Shown one piece after another: positions 25,604 through 35,098 of a DNA stretch of 64,000 nt (the stretch's first letter is position 1; each line of letters opens with the position of its first letter). The notes under the pieces were generated by a model, which worked only from the letters and a program-made list of their open reading frames with translations, ran no database searches and was not told the DNA's origin. Position numbers and translations under genes: made by a program. Origin of the DNA: Gemmatimonas aurantiaca T-27 (GTDB lineage: Bacteria; Gemmatimonadota; Gemmatimonadetes; Gemmatimonadales; Gemmatimonadaceae); NCBI RefSeq assembly GCF_000010305.1, contig NC_012489.1, positions 434,001-498,000 on the forward strand, given 5' to 3'.

Positions 25604-26988
25604 GCGCGCCTCGCTCCCTGTTTGCTCCGGCGAGCGTGCTGTCGCGCGCCGAAGCGCAGGAGATCGCGCAGCGTGTGCTGCGCAATTCGCCCGCCGAAGA
25701 AACGCGTGTGTCGATCAACAGCGGTGCGCGTGCCGATACGCGCTTTGCGCTGAATCAGGTCACCACGTCGGGTGAAAATCAGGACACGCAGATCACCATC
25801 ACCGCGTACGTGGGCAACCGTTCGGCCAGCGTGAACACCAACCGCCTCGACGAAGCCTCGTTGGCGGCGGCGGCCAAGCAGGCGCACGAGATCGCGAAGC
25901 TCGTACCGCCCAATCCGGAGCGCATGCCGGAACTGGGCGCGCAGACGTATCCGGCGTTCCGCGAGCGTGCGCTCGATATCCCCACGCCGGCGGAACGTGC
26001 GGCGGCGGCGAAGATCGTGACCGAGCTTGCACGGGCCAACGATCTGGTGGCCACGGGTTTCATCGAATGCCGCGCTGGCGCCACGGCACTGGCCAACTCG
26101 AAGGGGCTGTTTGCGTACGACGCGTCGGCCTCGGTGTCGATGACGGCGACGGTGCGTTCGCCCGATGGCACGGGTTCCGGCTGGGCGTGCACCGATGGCA
26201 ACAGCTTCGGTGAACTCGATCCCAAGCAGCTCGCCGCCACGGCGGTGCAGAAGGCCAAGGATTCGCGCAATCCGGTGGCGATTGAACCGGGTCGCTACAC
26301 GGCCATTCTCGAGCCGACGGCGGTGGGCAATCTGGTGCAGCTCATTCCGGGTGCCATGCAGGCACGAGCGGCAGACGAAGGCCGTTCGTTCTTCTCGAAG
26401 CCGGGTGGTGGCAACAAGATCGGCCTCAAGGTGGTCGACGAACGTGTCACGCTGCTCACCGATCCGGCGGACTCGCCGAGTCTGAGCGGTGGGTATGACA
26501 ACGACGGTGTGCCACTCGAGAAGGTGGTGTGGATCGAGAACGGGCTCGTGAAGAACCTGAACTACGATCGTTTCTGGGCCCAGAAGCAGAACGTGCCGGC
26601 CACGCGTGCCGGTGGTGGTGGCTTCGGTGGCACGCGTTCACTGCGCATGCTGGGTGGCTCGTCGAGCATCGCCGATATGATCAAGAGCACCGAGCGTGGT
26701 GTGCTGGTCACGCGCTTCTGGTACATCCGTGGCGTCGATCCGCGCACGATTCTGTACACGGGTCTCACGCGCGATGGCACGTTCCTCGTGGAGAACGGCA
26801 AGGTCACGCGTCCGATCAAGAACTTCCGCTACAACGAAAGCCCGATCTTCTTCCTGAACAACCTGGAAGCGGTGGGCGGAACGATGCGCATCAATTCGTC
26901 GGAAAGTGCGTCGACGGGTGGCGCGGTGTTCATGCCGCCGATCAAGGTGCGGGATTTCAACTTCACGTCGTTGTCGGACGCGGTGTAA
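25600..26988 (+). CDS. tldE: TldE/PmbA-family protein, partner of TldD
   Basis: A protein of 462 residues starting MSAPRSLFAPASVLSR at an ATGA overlap with the tldD stop, indicating coupled translation. The PmbA_TldD domain has no HExxxH metal motif, as expected for the non-catalytic partner. Conserved segments include LEPTAVGNLVQLIPGAM and a C-terminal FMPPIKVRDFNFTSLSDAV. It has no signal peptide. If TldD is exported folded through Tat, TldE either stays behind or travels bound to it. Confidence 0.9.
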   Translation: MSAPRSLFAPASVLSRAEAQEIAQRVLRNSPAEETRVSINSGARADTRFALNQVTTSGENQDTQITITAYVGNRSASVNTNRLDEASLAAAAKQAHEIAKLVPPNPERMPELGAQTYPAFRERALDIPTPAERAAAAKIVTELARANDLVATGFIECRAGATALANSKGLFAYDASASVSMTATVRSPDGTGSGWACTDGNSFGELDPKQLAATAVQKAKDSRNPVAIEPGRYTAILEPTAVGNLVQLIPGAMQARAADEGRSFFSKPGGGNKIGLKVVDERVTLLTDPADSPSLSGGYDNDGVPLEKVVWIENGLVKNLNYDRFWAQKQNVPATRAGGGGFGGTRSLRMLGGSSSIADMIKSTERGVLVTRFWYIRGVDPRTILYTGLTRDGTFLVENGKVTRPIKNFRYNESPIFFLNNLEAVGGTMRINSSESASTGGAVFMPPIKVRDFNFTSLSDAV

Positions 26989-27013
26989 TAAGGAAAGGCG
27001 TTTTATTTCTAGA

Positions 27014-27089
27014 GGAAACAGGGGGGAGTTGGAGAGATTACAGGAAGCAGGACTGCGCCCTGCGATCTCTCCAACTCCTCCCTGTTTCC
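27014..27089. repeat. 25-base inverted repeat between convergent genes
   Basis: Arms 27014-27038 and 27065-27089 are reverse complements with one mismatch around a 26-base spacer. The arms begin with GGAAACAGG and contain GAGTTGGAGAGAT. The repeat occupies the gap between tldE (plus) and the DsrE-like gene (minus). A bidirectional terminator or a dispersed palindromic element are both possible. Confidence 0.8.
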
Positions 27090-27113
27090 ATTTGATATCA
27101 GATCATTTCCGAA

Positions 27114-27833
27114 CTAAACGGCGTAGACAAAGGCGCAGCCCACTTCCTGGGCCAGCACGTTGGCGAAAATGCCTGAGGGCTGCATGATCAGACCCGGGAC
27201 GAGCATGCTCTTCGCCTTCTCGCGGGCTTCGGCGGGCGTCAGCTTGTCCTGCTTCTGCACCGTCGACACGATGCTGCGAAACGCCAGGTTGCAGCCCAAT
27301 ACGACCGCGCCCTTGGCGATCTGATTGTCGAGCATGTAGGTCGCAAAGGTGCCCGTTGGTGCGGGCGCGCCAGGCGTGGGCAACACGGGGTTGTACTTCA
27401 TCGTCTTGCCGTCATCGCCTTTGAGCTTGTACTGCTTGCCGACGTTGTAGTTGGCCCAGAAATCCTGATTCATCGCCAGCGGAATGCCGCTGTGTCGAAT
27501 CACGATGACCGGTGACAGGTCTGCCGCGGTGACCTTGAGTGCGTCGATGTACTGGGCGCCCCAGATGGCCGCGCGAAATACACCGGCACCTCCCGCAATC
27601 TCCGGCACGTCGAACATCGCCTTGTGTTTTGCGGTGACGCGCTTGGTCCAGGTCGTGTCCCAGGCTTCCTGCGGCGGCTGTTCGAACTCTGCGAGTTCTT
27701 CCGACAGGGACAGCAGCGCCGCACGCGGGCTGTTGATCGCACCGGCTTCAGCCTTGGCCAGCGAAGGAAGAGCCGCCAGGGCGGCGGCTGAGATGCCGGC
27801 CTGCTTGAGGAACGCGCGACGCGCAGAGGACAC
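27114..27833 (-). CDS. Tat-exported DsrE-like protein
   Basis: A protein of 239 residues from GTG 27833, which has GGAG at a good distance upstream and puts the twin-arginine motif SARRAFLKQAG at residues 3-13. An alternative ATG at 27947 overlaps the stop of the TonB gene but would put 38 residues before the RR. The mature part resembles the DsrE/DsrF fold: AIWGAQYIDALKV, PVIVIRHSG, GAVVLGCNLAF and the ending PSGIFANVLAQEVGCAFVYA. DsrE proteins handle sulfur or act as small carriers. The role here, behind a TonB receptor at the tail of the hydrogenase operon, is unknown. Confidence 0.7.
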   Translation of the reverse strand: MSSARRAFLKQAGISAAALAALPSLAKAEAGAINSPRAALLSLSEELAEFEQPPQEAWDTTWTKRVTAKHKAMFDVPEIAGGAGVFRAAIWGAQYIDALKVTAADLSPVIVIRHSGIPLAMNQDFWANYNVGKQYKLKGDDGKTMKYNPVLPTPGAPAPTGTFATYMLDNQIAKGAVVLGCNLAFRSIVSTVQKQDKLTPAEAREKAKSMLVPGLIMQPSGIFANVLAQEVGCAFVYAV

Positions 27834-27943
27834 AGAGACTCCGGGGCGATGGGTCGGGCGGGATGCAATCCGCGGGGATCCCTGAATGATGATCGACCCG
27901 GGAGGCGTTGTCACGCGTTGGCAGCGGACACCGGATGCCCGGC

Positions 27944-30112
27944 TCACTCCGGCGCCTGTACCGCCCCCCAGCCACCGATGCTGACCCCGAGCCGAAGCTG
28001 TCGCGGCTCCACGGGATGGAAGTGCACGTCCTCCACGCCGCCTGCCGGTTCACCACGCAGCCGCGACGCATAGAAGTACTGCACATCACGGCCGCGACTG
28101 CCCAGCAGATTCAGCACACTGGCCGTGATACGCACACCCCGCACAGGTACGCCGAGACTGGCGTTCAGCAGCGTGGTGGAGCGCCCGCGTATGGAGTTGT
28201 CTTCGATGAGCGGATGCGCGCCGAAGTGCCGCAGGCGTACTACGCCGGTCGGGCCGACCGACCACGGCGTCCACTGCACGCCGGCGGCGATGACCGATTC
28301 CAGTGCGCCTGGCACCGACTGCGCTCCTGCGGGTTCGTCCAGGTAGCGGGCTCTGGTGAACGAGACATCACCATCCAGCGCCAGCGAACGAAGCGGGCGC
28401 CAGAAATTGGCCACCGTCACGCCGGTGCGTGCACTGCGTCCCTGTGGTTCGGTGGTGCCGGCGTCACCCACGAACAGCAGCTCGCTGTCGAGGCGGAGTG
28501 TCCAGAGTGATACGGTGGTGCGCAGATCGCGTGCGCCAGAGAGGCGTAGTCCCAATTCTCCGCCACGTGACCGGACGAGCGGGTCCACCGGGTCCACGGC
28601 ATCACCGCTGACCGGGTCGGTGTGAATGGTGGTACCACGGGCATCGTTGCTGTGGAAACCCAGCCCACCTCCCACGTAGAGCTCCAGGGCGGTGGTTGGC
28701 GATACGATGATGGAGGCCTTCGGGCTGGCCAGCGTGGCGTTGCGCACACCGGAGTTTTCAGGACGGTCACTGACCACATCGAATCGATATCCATCGCCGC
28801 GCACACCGGCGGTGGTTCGCAGCCAGCGGTTCCAGCGGCTTTCGATGGTGGTCCACAGGCCAAGGCTGCCTTGCTGCACCAGATCGGCACGCACCATGTC
28901 GGTGAACGCACGGTTCTGTGTGCGGGCCAAGGAAACATCGGCATCGTCGAATCGGCCCTGCACGCCGTAACGCACCAAGTGCTGCATGCCACCCAATGGC
29001 AGGATGCGCTGCTGCTGGAGATTGAGACCGAAGATCGCGCGATCGTCGCGTTGGCGGATCTGATCTCCGCCGTCTTCGTTGTCGAGGTAATACGTGAAGT
29101 TCGAGAACAGTTCGAAATCGTACCGTACGGCATACGCCTCGAGTTGAGTGCGTGTGGTGCCGGTGGTGCGTGTCCAGTCGAGTGACAGGCTGTGGCGGGC
29201 CGTGGAGCCACCTAACGACGGGTCGATCTGCCCAAACCGGTTCACGGCGCCAACATCGACCACCCGCTCGGGGATCTGATCGGACGCGTTCCAGTGATTG
29301 AGATAGCTGAGCCCCAACAGCGACAGGCTCTGCTCGCGACCTTGCCACGAATACCGCGCCACGGCCGAACGTTTTGCCAGGCCCTGCGCCACCTGCCATG
29401 GGCCGTCATAGCCCTTGGCCTCGCCGCCAATCAGCATGGTGTGCGCACCACGCGTGCGACTGCCGGCCAGCACAGCGCGTCGATAGCCCCATGCCCCACC
29501 TTCAACCTGCGCCAGCGCCCGTGGCAGGGAGCGCACCAGGTTCAACGTGGCGCCACCGGCACTGCCGAAGTCTCCGAGCTCCGCGTAGTACGGACCAAGC
29601 GAATAGCTCACATGATCCACCAACTCCGGGATGAGCAGGTTGAGATCGGTGTACCCCTGTCCATGCGCGTGCGTGGGCAGGTTGAGTGGCATCGACTCGA
29701 TACGCGTCTGAAAATCCGTGCCGTGGTCGAGATTGAATCCTCGCACGAACATCTGGTTGGCTTTGCCATCGCCGCTGTGCTGCGTGAGAATCATGCCCGG
29801 AACAGCTTCGAGCAGCTCCCCTTCGCGCAGCAGCGGCCGCTGACGGAGATCGACACGTCCGATACGGCCCTGCGCGGCGCTGGTCGCGAGCCCCACGAGA
29901 TTGTCACGACGCCCGCTGATCTGCATGGTGCCAAGCTGCGTCGCAGAATCGCGCGCGGTGCGAGGCGCGGTGCGAGGCGCGGTGCGAGGCGCGGTGCGAC
30001 GCGTGGTGTCGGTGTTGGCGCGTTGCTGTGCGTCGACCGTGGTCGAGACGGTGACGCAGGCCAGCGTCAGCAGCAGCGCCGGTCCGTACGCGCGAAGGTC
30101 GAGCAGAGGCAT
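27944..30112 (-). CDS. TonB-dependent receptor, candidate metal uptake, in the hyp operon
   Basis: A protein of 722 residues with a Sec signal (LLLTLACVTVSTTVDAQ, cleavage near 29). A Thr/Arg-rich linker of four TAPR units precedes the plug, which has ILTQHSGDGKANQMFVRGFN and LPTHAHGQGYTDLN. A long barrel follows, ending RQLRLGVSIGGWGAVQAPE. It begins 8 bases after the hypE stop and is surely co-transcribed with the hydrogenase maturation genes. That placement, and the His residues in the plug, suggest import of nickel or another metal complex for the hydrogenase. The ligand is inference. Confidence 0.85.
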   Translation of the reverse strand: MPLLDLRAYGPALLLTLACVTVSTTVDAQQRANTDTTRRTAPRTAPRTAPRTARDSATQLGTMQISGRRDNLVGLATSAAQGRIGRVDLRQRPLLREGELLEAVPGMILTQHSGDGKANQMFVRGFNLDHGTDFQTRIESMPLNLPTHAHGQGYTDLNLLIPELVDHVSYSLGPYYAELGDFGSAGGATLNLVRSLPRALAQVEGGAWGYRRAVLAGSRTRGAHTMLIGGEAKGYDGPWQVAQGLAKRSAVARYSWQGREQSLSLLGLSYLNHWNASDQIPERVVDVGAVNRFGQIDPSLGGSTARHSLSLDWTRTTGTTRTQLEAYAVRYDFELFSNFTYYLDNEDGGDQIRQRDDRAIFGLNLQQQRILPLGGMQHLVRYGVQGRFDDADVSLARTQNRAFTDMVRADLVQQGSLGLWTTIESRWNRWLRTTAGVRGDGYRFDVVSDRPENSGVRNATLASPKASIIVSPTTALELYVGGGLGFHSNDARGTTIHTDPVSGDAVDPVDPLVRSRGGELGLRLSGARDLRTTVSLWTLRLDSELLFVGDAGTTEPQGRSARTGVTVANFWRPLRSLALDGDVSFTRARYLDEPAGAQSVPGALESVIAAGVQWTPWSVGPTGVVRLRHFGAHPLIEDNSIRGRSTTLLNASLGVPVRGVRITASVLNLLGSRGRDVQYFYASRLRGEPAGGVEDVHFHPVEPRQLRLGVSIGGWGAVQAPE
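29953..30000 (-). repeat. Four tandem 12-base units in a TonB receptor linker
   Basis: GCGCGGTGCGAG (plus-strand reading) is repeated exactly three times at 29953-29988 with a fourth copy ending GAC at 29989-30000. In frame it encodes TAPR repeats just after the signal peptide. Copy number could change by slippage without disturbing the reading frame. Confidence 0.9.
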
Positions 30113-30120
30113 GACAGATA

Positions 30121-31196
30121 TCAGCAGATCCGGGGTAGTTGTTCGCCGATGGGCGTGGTGATGACCCGACGCGCACCCAGTCCGGTGCGGGCCACGAGCA
30201 TGCCCGGGTGGTCGGCCACCACTTCGCCGATGATGGCAGCATCGACACCCAGTGCATGGGCGCGCAGTGCAGAAAGGGCGGTGTTGGCCGCATCGGCCGG
30301 CACGATGGCCAGCAGCTTGCCTTCATTGGCCACAAACAGCGGATCGAGGCCCAGCACCTCACAGGCCGCGCGCACGGCGGGGCGAATGGGAAGCGCCCGT
30401 TCTTCGAGCATGATCCCGACATTGGCATCGGCCGCAATCTCGTTGAGCGACGTGGCCACACCCCCGCGCGTGGGATCGCGCAGCACGTGCACATCGGGCA
30501 CGGCGGCCCGCAAGGCATGCACCAGCGTATGCAATGCGGCCGAATCGCTGACGATGGTGGTCTCGAACTCGAGCCCTTCGCGCTGGCTCATGATGGCCAT
30601 GCCATGATCGCCGATGCTGCCGCTCACGAGTACGACGTCACCCACGGTGGCGCGATCAGGACCGATGTGCACGTCGTCATCCAGCACGCCGATGCCACTG
30701 GTGTTGATGTACACGCCATCGCCGTGACCGCGCTCGACCACCTTGGTGTCCCCGCAGACGATGCGCACACCGGCCTCACGCGCCGCACGGGCCATGTCGT
30801 GCACGATGCGGGCAAGCTGCGCCATGGGCATGCCTTCTTCGATGACAAATCCCACCGTGAGCACCAGCGGACGTGCCCCACTCATCGCGAGATCGTTCAC
30901 CGTACCATGCACGGCCAGTGAACCGATCGTGCCACCGGGAAACTCCAACGGCTGCACCACGAACGTATCGGTGGTATAGGCGATGCGGGATCCCGGCAGC
31001 GTGAGCACGGTGGAGTCGGTGAGCGCACTGGTATCTCCCGGCGCAAACGCCGGACGGAACAGGTGTGTCACCAGTTCGGCAGACAATTGCCCGCCGCCGC
31101 CATGGCCCATCACGATGGTCGGATAGTCCCGCAAAGGCAGTGGGCAGCTCCATTCGTCGAGCGATACGGCGGTGGGCTGCTGCGCGACGGTGGTGG

Positions 31197-31200
<4 letters not shown>
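30121..31200 (-). CDS. hypE: Hydrogenase maturation protein HypE
   Basis: A protein of 359 residues of the PurM/AIR synthase fold: [15 protein letters not shown] near 32, [14 protein letters not shown] near 190, and the ending LPRIC, whose terminal Cys359 carries the thiocarbamate. HypE accepts carbamoyl from HypF, dehydrates it with ATP to thiocyanate, and donates cyanide to the iron on HypCD. Its start overlaps the hypD stop by 4 bases. All expected features are intact. Confidence 0.97.
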
Positions 31201-32308
<1,108 letters not shown>

Positions 32309-32312
<4 letters not shown>

Positions 32313-32614
32313 TGCAGGCTCGATGTTGGCAACGGACAGGACGGTGGAGGCGAATACACCTCGTCAGCCACTTCTCCGAGTTCTTCTTCGAGAATGCCCA
32401 GTGAGCGGAAGTGGTGCAGTGTCTCCTGAGCCGAGGCTTCATCGATGAGACTGATGGCGAACCCCACGTGTACGATGGCGTACTGACCGACGACGGCATC
32501 GGGCAGGTACGCGAGGCACACGTTCTTGGTGATGCCACCAAAATCCAACTTGGCCATACGCACCACGCCTTCATCGAAGATCGCGGTGATGCGTCCGGGA
32601 ACGGCGAGGCACAT
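32309..32614 (-). CDS. hypC: Hydrogenase maturation chaperone HypC
   Basis: A protein of 101 residues beginning [10 protein letters not shown], with the essential Cys2 that binds the Fe(CN)2CO fragment. The usual [14 protein letters not shown] segment is present at about 44-57 and the helical [10 protein letters not shown] end is longer than in some homologues. HypC shuttles the iron ligand complex from HypD to the large-subunit precursor. It starts 3 bases after the NHL protein gene. Confidence 0.96.
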
Positions 32615-32616
32615 CG

Positions 32617-33813
32617 TCAGGCTCCTGTCAGGGAGGGGCCACAGGTCGCCGAGAGCGACCAGAGCATCACGCGATTGTTGCCGCTGTCGGCGATCGCGAG
32701 GTGATTGTCGTGCAACCAGACGCCGTACGGCCAGCAGAGCGTGTCATCGGCCACGGCTGTCCACCGGTTTTCCCCGGCTGCGTCGAAGTTGAACTGACCG
32801 AACACTTCCTGCGCCGGCGTCTGCACGCCGCGACGGGGCATGCCATGCCAGCGCAGTAGGCGATTGTTGGCCGTGTCGGCCGTGATCAGGGTGTCCTGTC
32901 GGGCCGCCACGGCGTACGGGAAACGCAATCGATGTGCGCCTTGCGGACGATGTGGTAGTTCTTCGTTGTGCGTGAAGCCTTTCTGGCCCAGCACGAGATC
33001 GGCGGGCCGGTCGGACAGCGGCGCGGGAGTCCATCCCAGCACGCGATGATTGCCCGCATCGGCCACAAACAGCGTTTGGTCGTCGCCGCTGATCGCATGT
33101 GGCCAACGAAACGATGCGGCCGATGGATCGCCGCCGCGGTTTTCATCGCCACGTGTCGCATCATCCTGCCCCAGCACGACCTGCGCAGACTCGCCGGGTT
33201 CGGGGATATGGGGCCACCCCAGCACACGACGATTGCCCGTGTCGGCGATCCAGAACCATCCACCGGCCATCCCCAACCCATACGGCCAGTAGAGGGCATT
33301 GCCGGCGATGCTGCCACCGGCATTGGGCATGGCATCGGACACGGTCGGCTGGCCAATCGCGTACGAAGGCGGCGTATCGTTGCACGTGGGGATTTCGTTC
33401 CACACGAGGATGCGATGGTGCCAGGCATCGGCCACCAGCAGTCGTCCGTGGTGCACCAGCACACCGGTTGGCAGATGCAGGCCGTTGTCACAGCCGCGGC
33501 CACCGGCCGCCGGTCCTTCCGCGTGAAAATGTGGCTGCCCCAGTACCACATCTGCGTCCGCACCATCCTGTGACGGATGTCCGTTCCAGATGAGCACCCG
33601 ATGGTTGCCCGAGTCTGCCACCACGATGCGCTCATCGTCGAACCACACACCACGCGGAGCGTAGAGCTGATTCGCGGTGGGCTGCGCCGAGGGGAGCGCG
33701 AGTCCGAACGGCGAGGCCGCACCGAGGCGACGTAGCGGCATCGACGACGACGGTGATGCGGATCGGGCCGTCTGTGTGGCGTCCGACATCGTGGACAGAG
33801 CGGGCGAGATCAT
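32617..33813 (-). CDS. Six-repeat NHL beta-propeller protein of the hydrogenase operon
   Basis: A protein of 398 residues from ATG 33813 (MISPALSTMSDAT), whose A overlaps the upstream stop (TGATG). A longer frame to 33894 would lie inside the Rieske gene. Six repeats are visible, each with a core such as VVADSGNHRVLIWN, LVADAWHHRILVWN, WIADTGNRRVLGWP, FVADAGNHRVLGWT, ITADTANNRLLRWH and AIADSGNNRVMLW, separated by VLGQ motifs. This predicts one closed six-bladed propeller. There is no signal peptide, so it is cytoplasmic. NHL proteins accompany this hydrogenase type, probably as a binding platform; the function is not established. Confidence 0.85.
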   Translation of the reverse strand: MISPALSTMSDATQTARSASPSSSMPLRRLGAASPFGLALPSAQPTANQLYAPRGVWFDDERIVVADSGNHRVLIWNGHPSQDGADADVVLGQPHFHAEGPAAGGRGCDNGLHLPTGVLVHHGRLLVADAWHHRILVWNEIPTCNDTPPSYAIGQPTVSDAMPNAGGSIAGNALYWPYGLGMAGGWFWIADTGNRRVLGWPHIPEPGESAQVVLGQDDATRGDENRGGDPSAASFRWPHAISGDDQTLFVADAGNHRVLGWTPAPLSDRPADLVLGQKGFTHNEELPHRPQGAHRLRFPYAVAARQDTLITADTANNRLLRWHGMPRRGVQTPAQEVFGQFNFDAAGENRWTAVADDTLCWPYGVWLHDNHLAIADSGNNRVMLWSLSATCGPSLTGA

Positions 33814-34703
33814 CAGGTTGGACGCAGTTGCACCCGACCGCCGTCCACCCGCACGGGCAGCGCTTCGAGTTGCGCCTGTGGGGCGGAGAGACATTCACCC
33901 GTTCCGCAGTCGAACCGGAACCCATGCCAGGGACAGGTGATGGTGCGCGCTTCACGGTCCACCATGCCGCCATCAATGGGCAGTCCCATGTGCGCGCACT
34001 CATTCCAGTAGGCGGTGATGGCGTCATCGAGCCGCAGGATGACGATGCTGCGCCCGTCGGCCACTTCATGACGGTAAGGGCGCGCATCCTGCAGTTCTTC
34101 GAGCAGCGGACCGTCCACCCACCCATCACCACGCGGGGCGCGGGTGAGTGTCACGAAGGCGGCAGCGGCATCGGGTTCGTTGGGCACGACCTCGATGCGC
34201 GTGATTTCGGGAACCTGTTCCTTGAGCGCCTCCTCGATGCCATTGCGCAGTGTCACCGACGACATACTGCAGCCATTGCACGAGCCGGACAGCTTCACGA
34301 ACACCGTATCGCTGGTGACGTCCACGAGCGTGACATCACCGCCATGGGACTGTGTGTACGGGCGAAGGTTCTCCACCACGCGGGCCACCCGGGTGCGCAT
34401 ATCGGCTTTCACAATGCCGTGCAGCGAGAGGAGCGCGTACACACCCGGATCGTCGATCAACTCGAAAAGCAGTTCCTTGCCACGGGGGTCCTGCTTGAGC
34501 GCACGCACGATGGTGGTGAGCCCCGCCTTGTGAAACGCTTCGAGTGCGTCCTTGAGCGCCAGGGCACGCGTGCGTTGATCGATGGGCATACCACGCACGT
34601 CGTCGAGCGTGCGTTGCACATTTGTGGCCAGTGTTTCGAGCGTGGCGTCGCTGGTACCGGAGGGCGATGCCGATGCGACCGGCAGAGGGGCGGTGGCTGT
34701 CAT
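33813..34703 (-). CDS. NifU-domain and Rieske-domain fusion iron-sulfur protein
   Basis: A protein of 296 residues. A helical N-terminus is followed by a NifU C-terminal-like domain with SCNGCS at about 155-160 (the CxxC that binds an Fe-S cluster), and a Rieske-type [2Fe-2S] domain with CAHMGLP and CPWHGFRFD near 238-268. The NifU-Rieske architecture corresponds, from memory, to the HhyE/HucE-type proteins encoded with high-affinity hydrogenases and proposed to carry electrons from the enzyme toward quinone. It ends at a TGATG overlap with the NHL gene and starts 5 bases after the 129-residue protein. Confidence 0.88.
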   Translation of the reverse strand: MTATAPLPVASASPSGTSDATLETLATNVQRTLDDVRGMPIDQRTRALALKDALEAFHKAGLTTIVRALKQDPRGKELLFELIDDPGVYALLSLHGIVKADMRTRVARVVENLRPYTQSHGGDVTLVDVTSDTVFVKLSGSCNGCSMSSVTLRNGIEEALKEQVPEITRIEVVPNEPDAAAAFVTLTRAPRGDGWVDGPLLEELQDARPYRHEVADGRSIVILRLDDAITAYWNECAHMGLPIDGGMVDREARTITCPWHGFRFDCGTGECLSAPQAQLEALPVRVDGGRVQLRPT

Positions 34704-34708
34704 GACGC

Positions 34709-35098
34709 TCAGTCGACCACCTGGAAGGCCAACCGCTGCTCCAGCGCTTCCTCCGCCTTCGTGGACAGGATGGTTGCGAATCCCCGTCGTGCGGTGAGTT
34801 GCATCCAGTCGCCGATGGTCCGCGCCTGGCCGTGCAACATCGCGGCATCCGCGGCGGGCAGAGGACGCCGAGCGAGTGATCCGAGCACGAAGGCCGCCCC
34901 GGCGGCATTGTCGAGCAGGAAGTCGGTGAACAGGGCGGAGACAAATTCATCCACCCAGACCCCGTCGCTGTTCGGATCGAGACGCAGCCGCGTGAGCGCG
35001 GGCACGGGACCACCACAGCGCTGCTCGATGCGCTCGACAAAACGTTCGACGGCGGTGTTGAAGAAAAAATCGAACTGCTGCCGTTCGTGCACGTTCAT
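34709..35098 (-). CDS. Uncharacterised 129-residue protein of the hydrogenase operon
   Basis: A protein of 129 residues, mostly helical and acidic, with no Cys pairs, membrane segment or signal. It begins MNVHERQQFDFFFNTAVERF and contains GVWVDEFVSALFTDFLLDNA. Its start overlaps the stop of the TPR gene by 4 bases and its stop is 5 bases from the NifU-Rieske gene, so it is translated as part of the operon. Its family was not recognised. A hydrogenase-specific chaperone or assembly factor is a reasonable guess from position only. Confidence 0.75.
   Translation of the reverse strand: MNVHERQQFDFFFNTAVERFVERIEQRCGGPVPALTRLRLDPNSDGVWVDEFVSALFTDFLLDNAAGAAFVLGSLARRPLPAADAAMLHGQARTIGDWMQLTARRGFATILSTKAEEALEQRLAFQVVD

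Noticed and set aside
29953-30000. Possible CRISPR or integration repeat
   Set aside because: The 12-base units are contiguous, in frame and without spacers, so they are a coding microsatellite.
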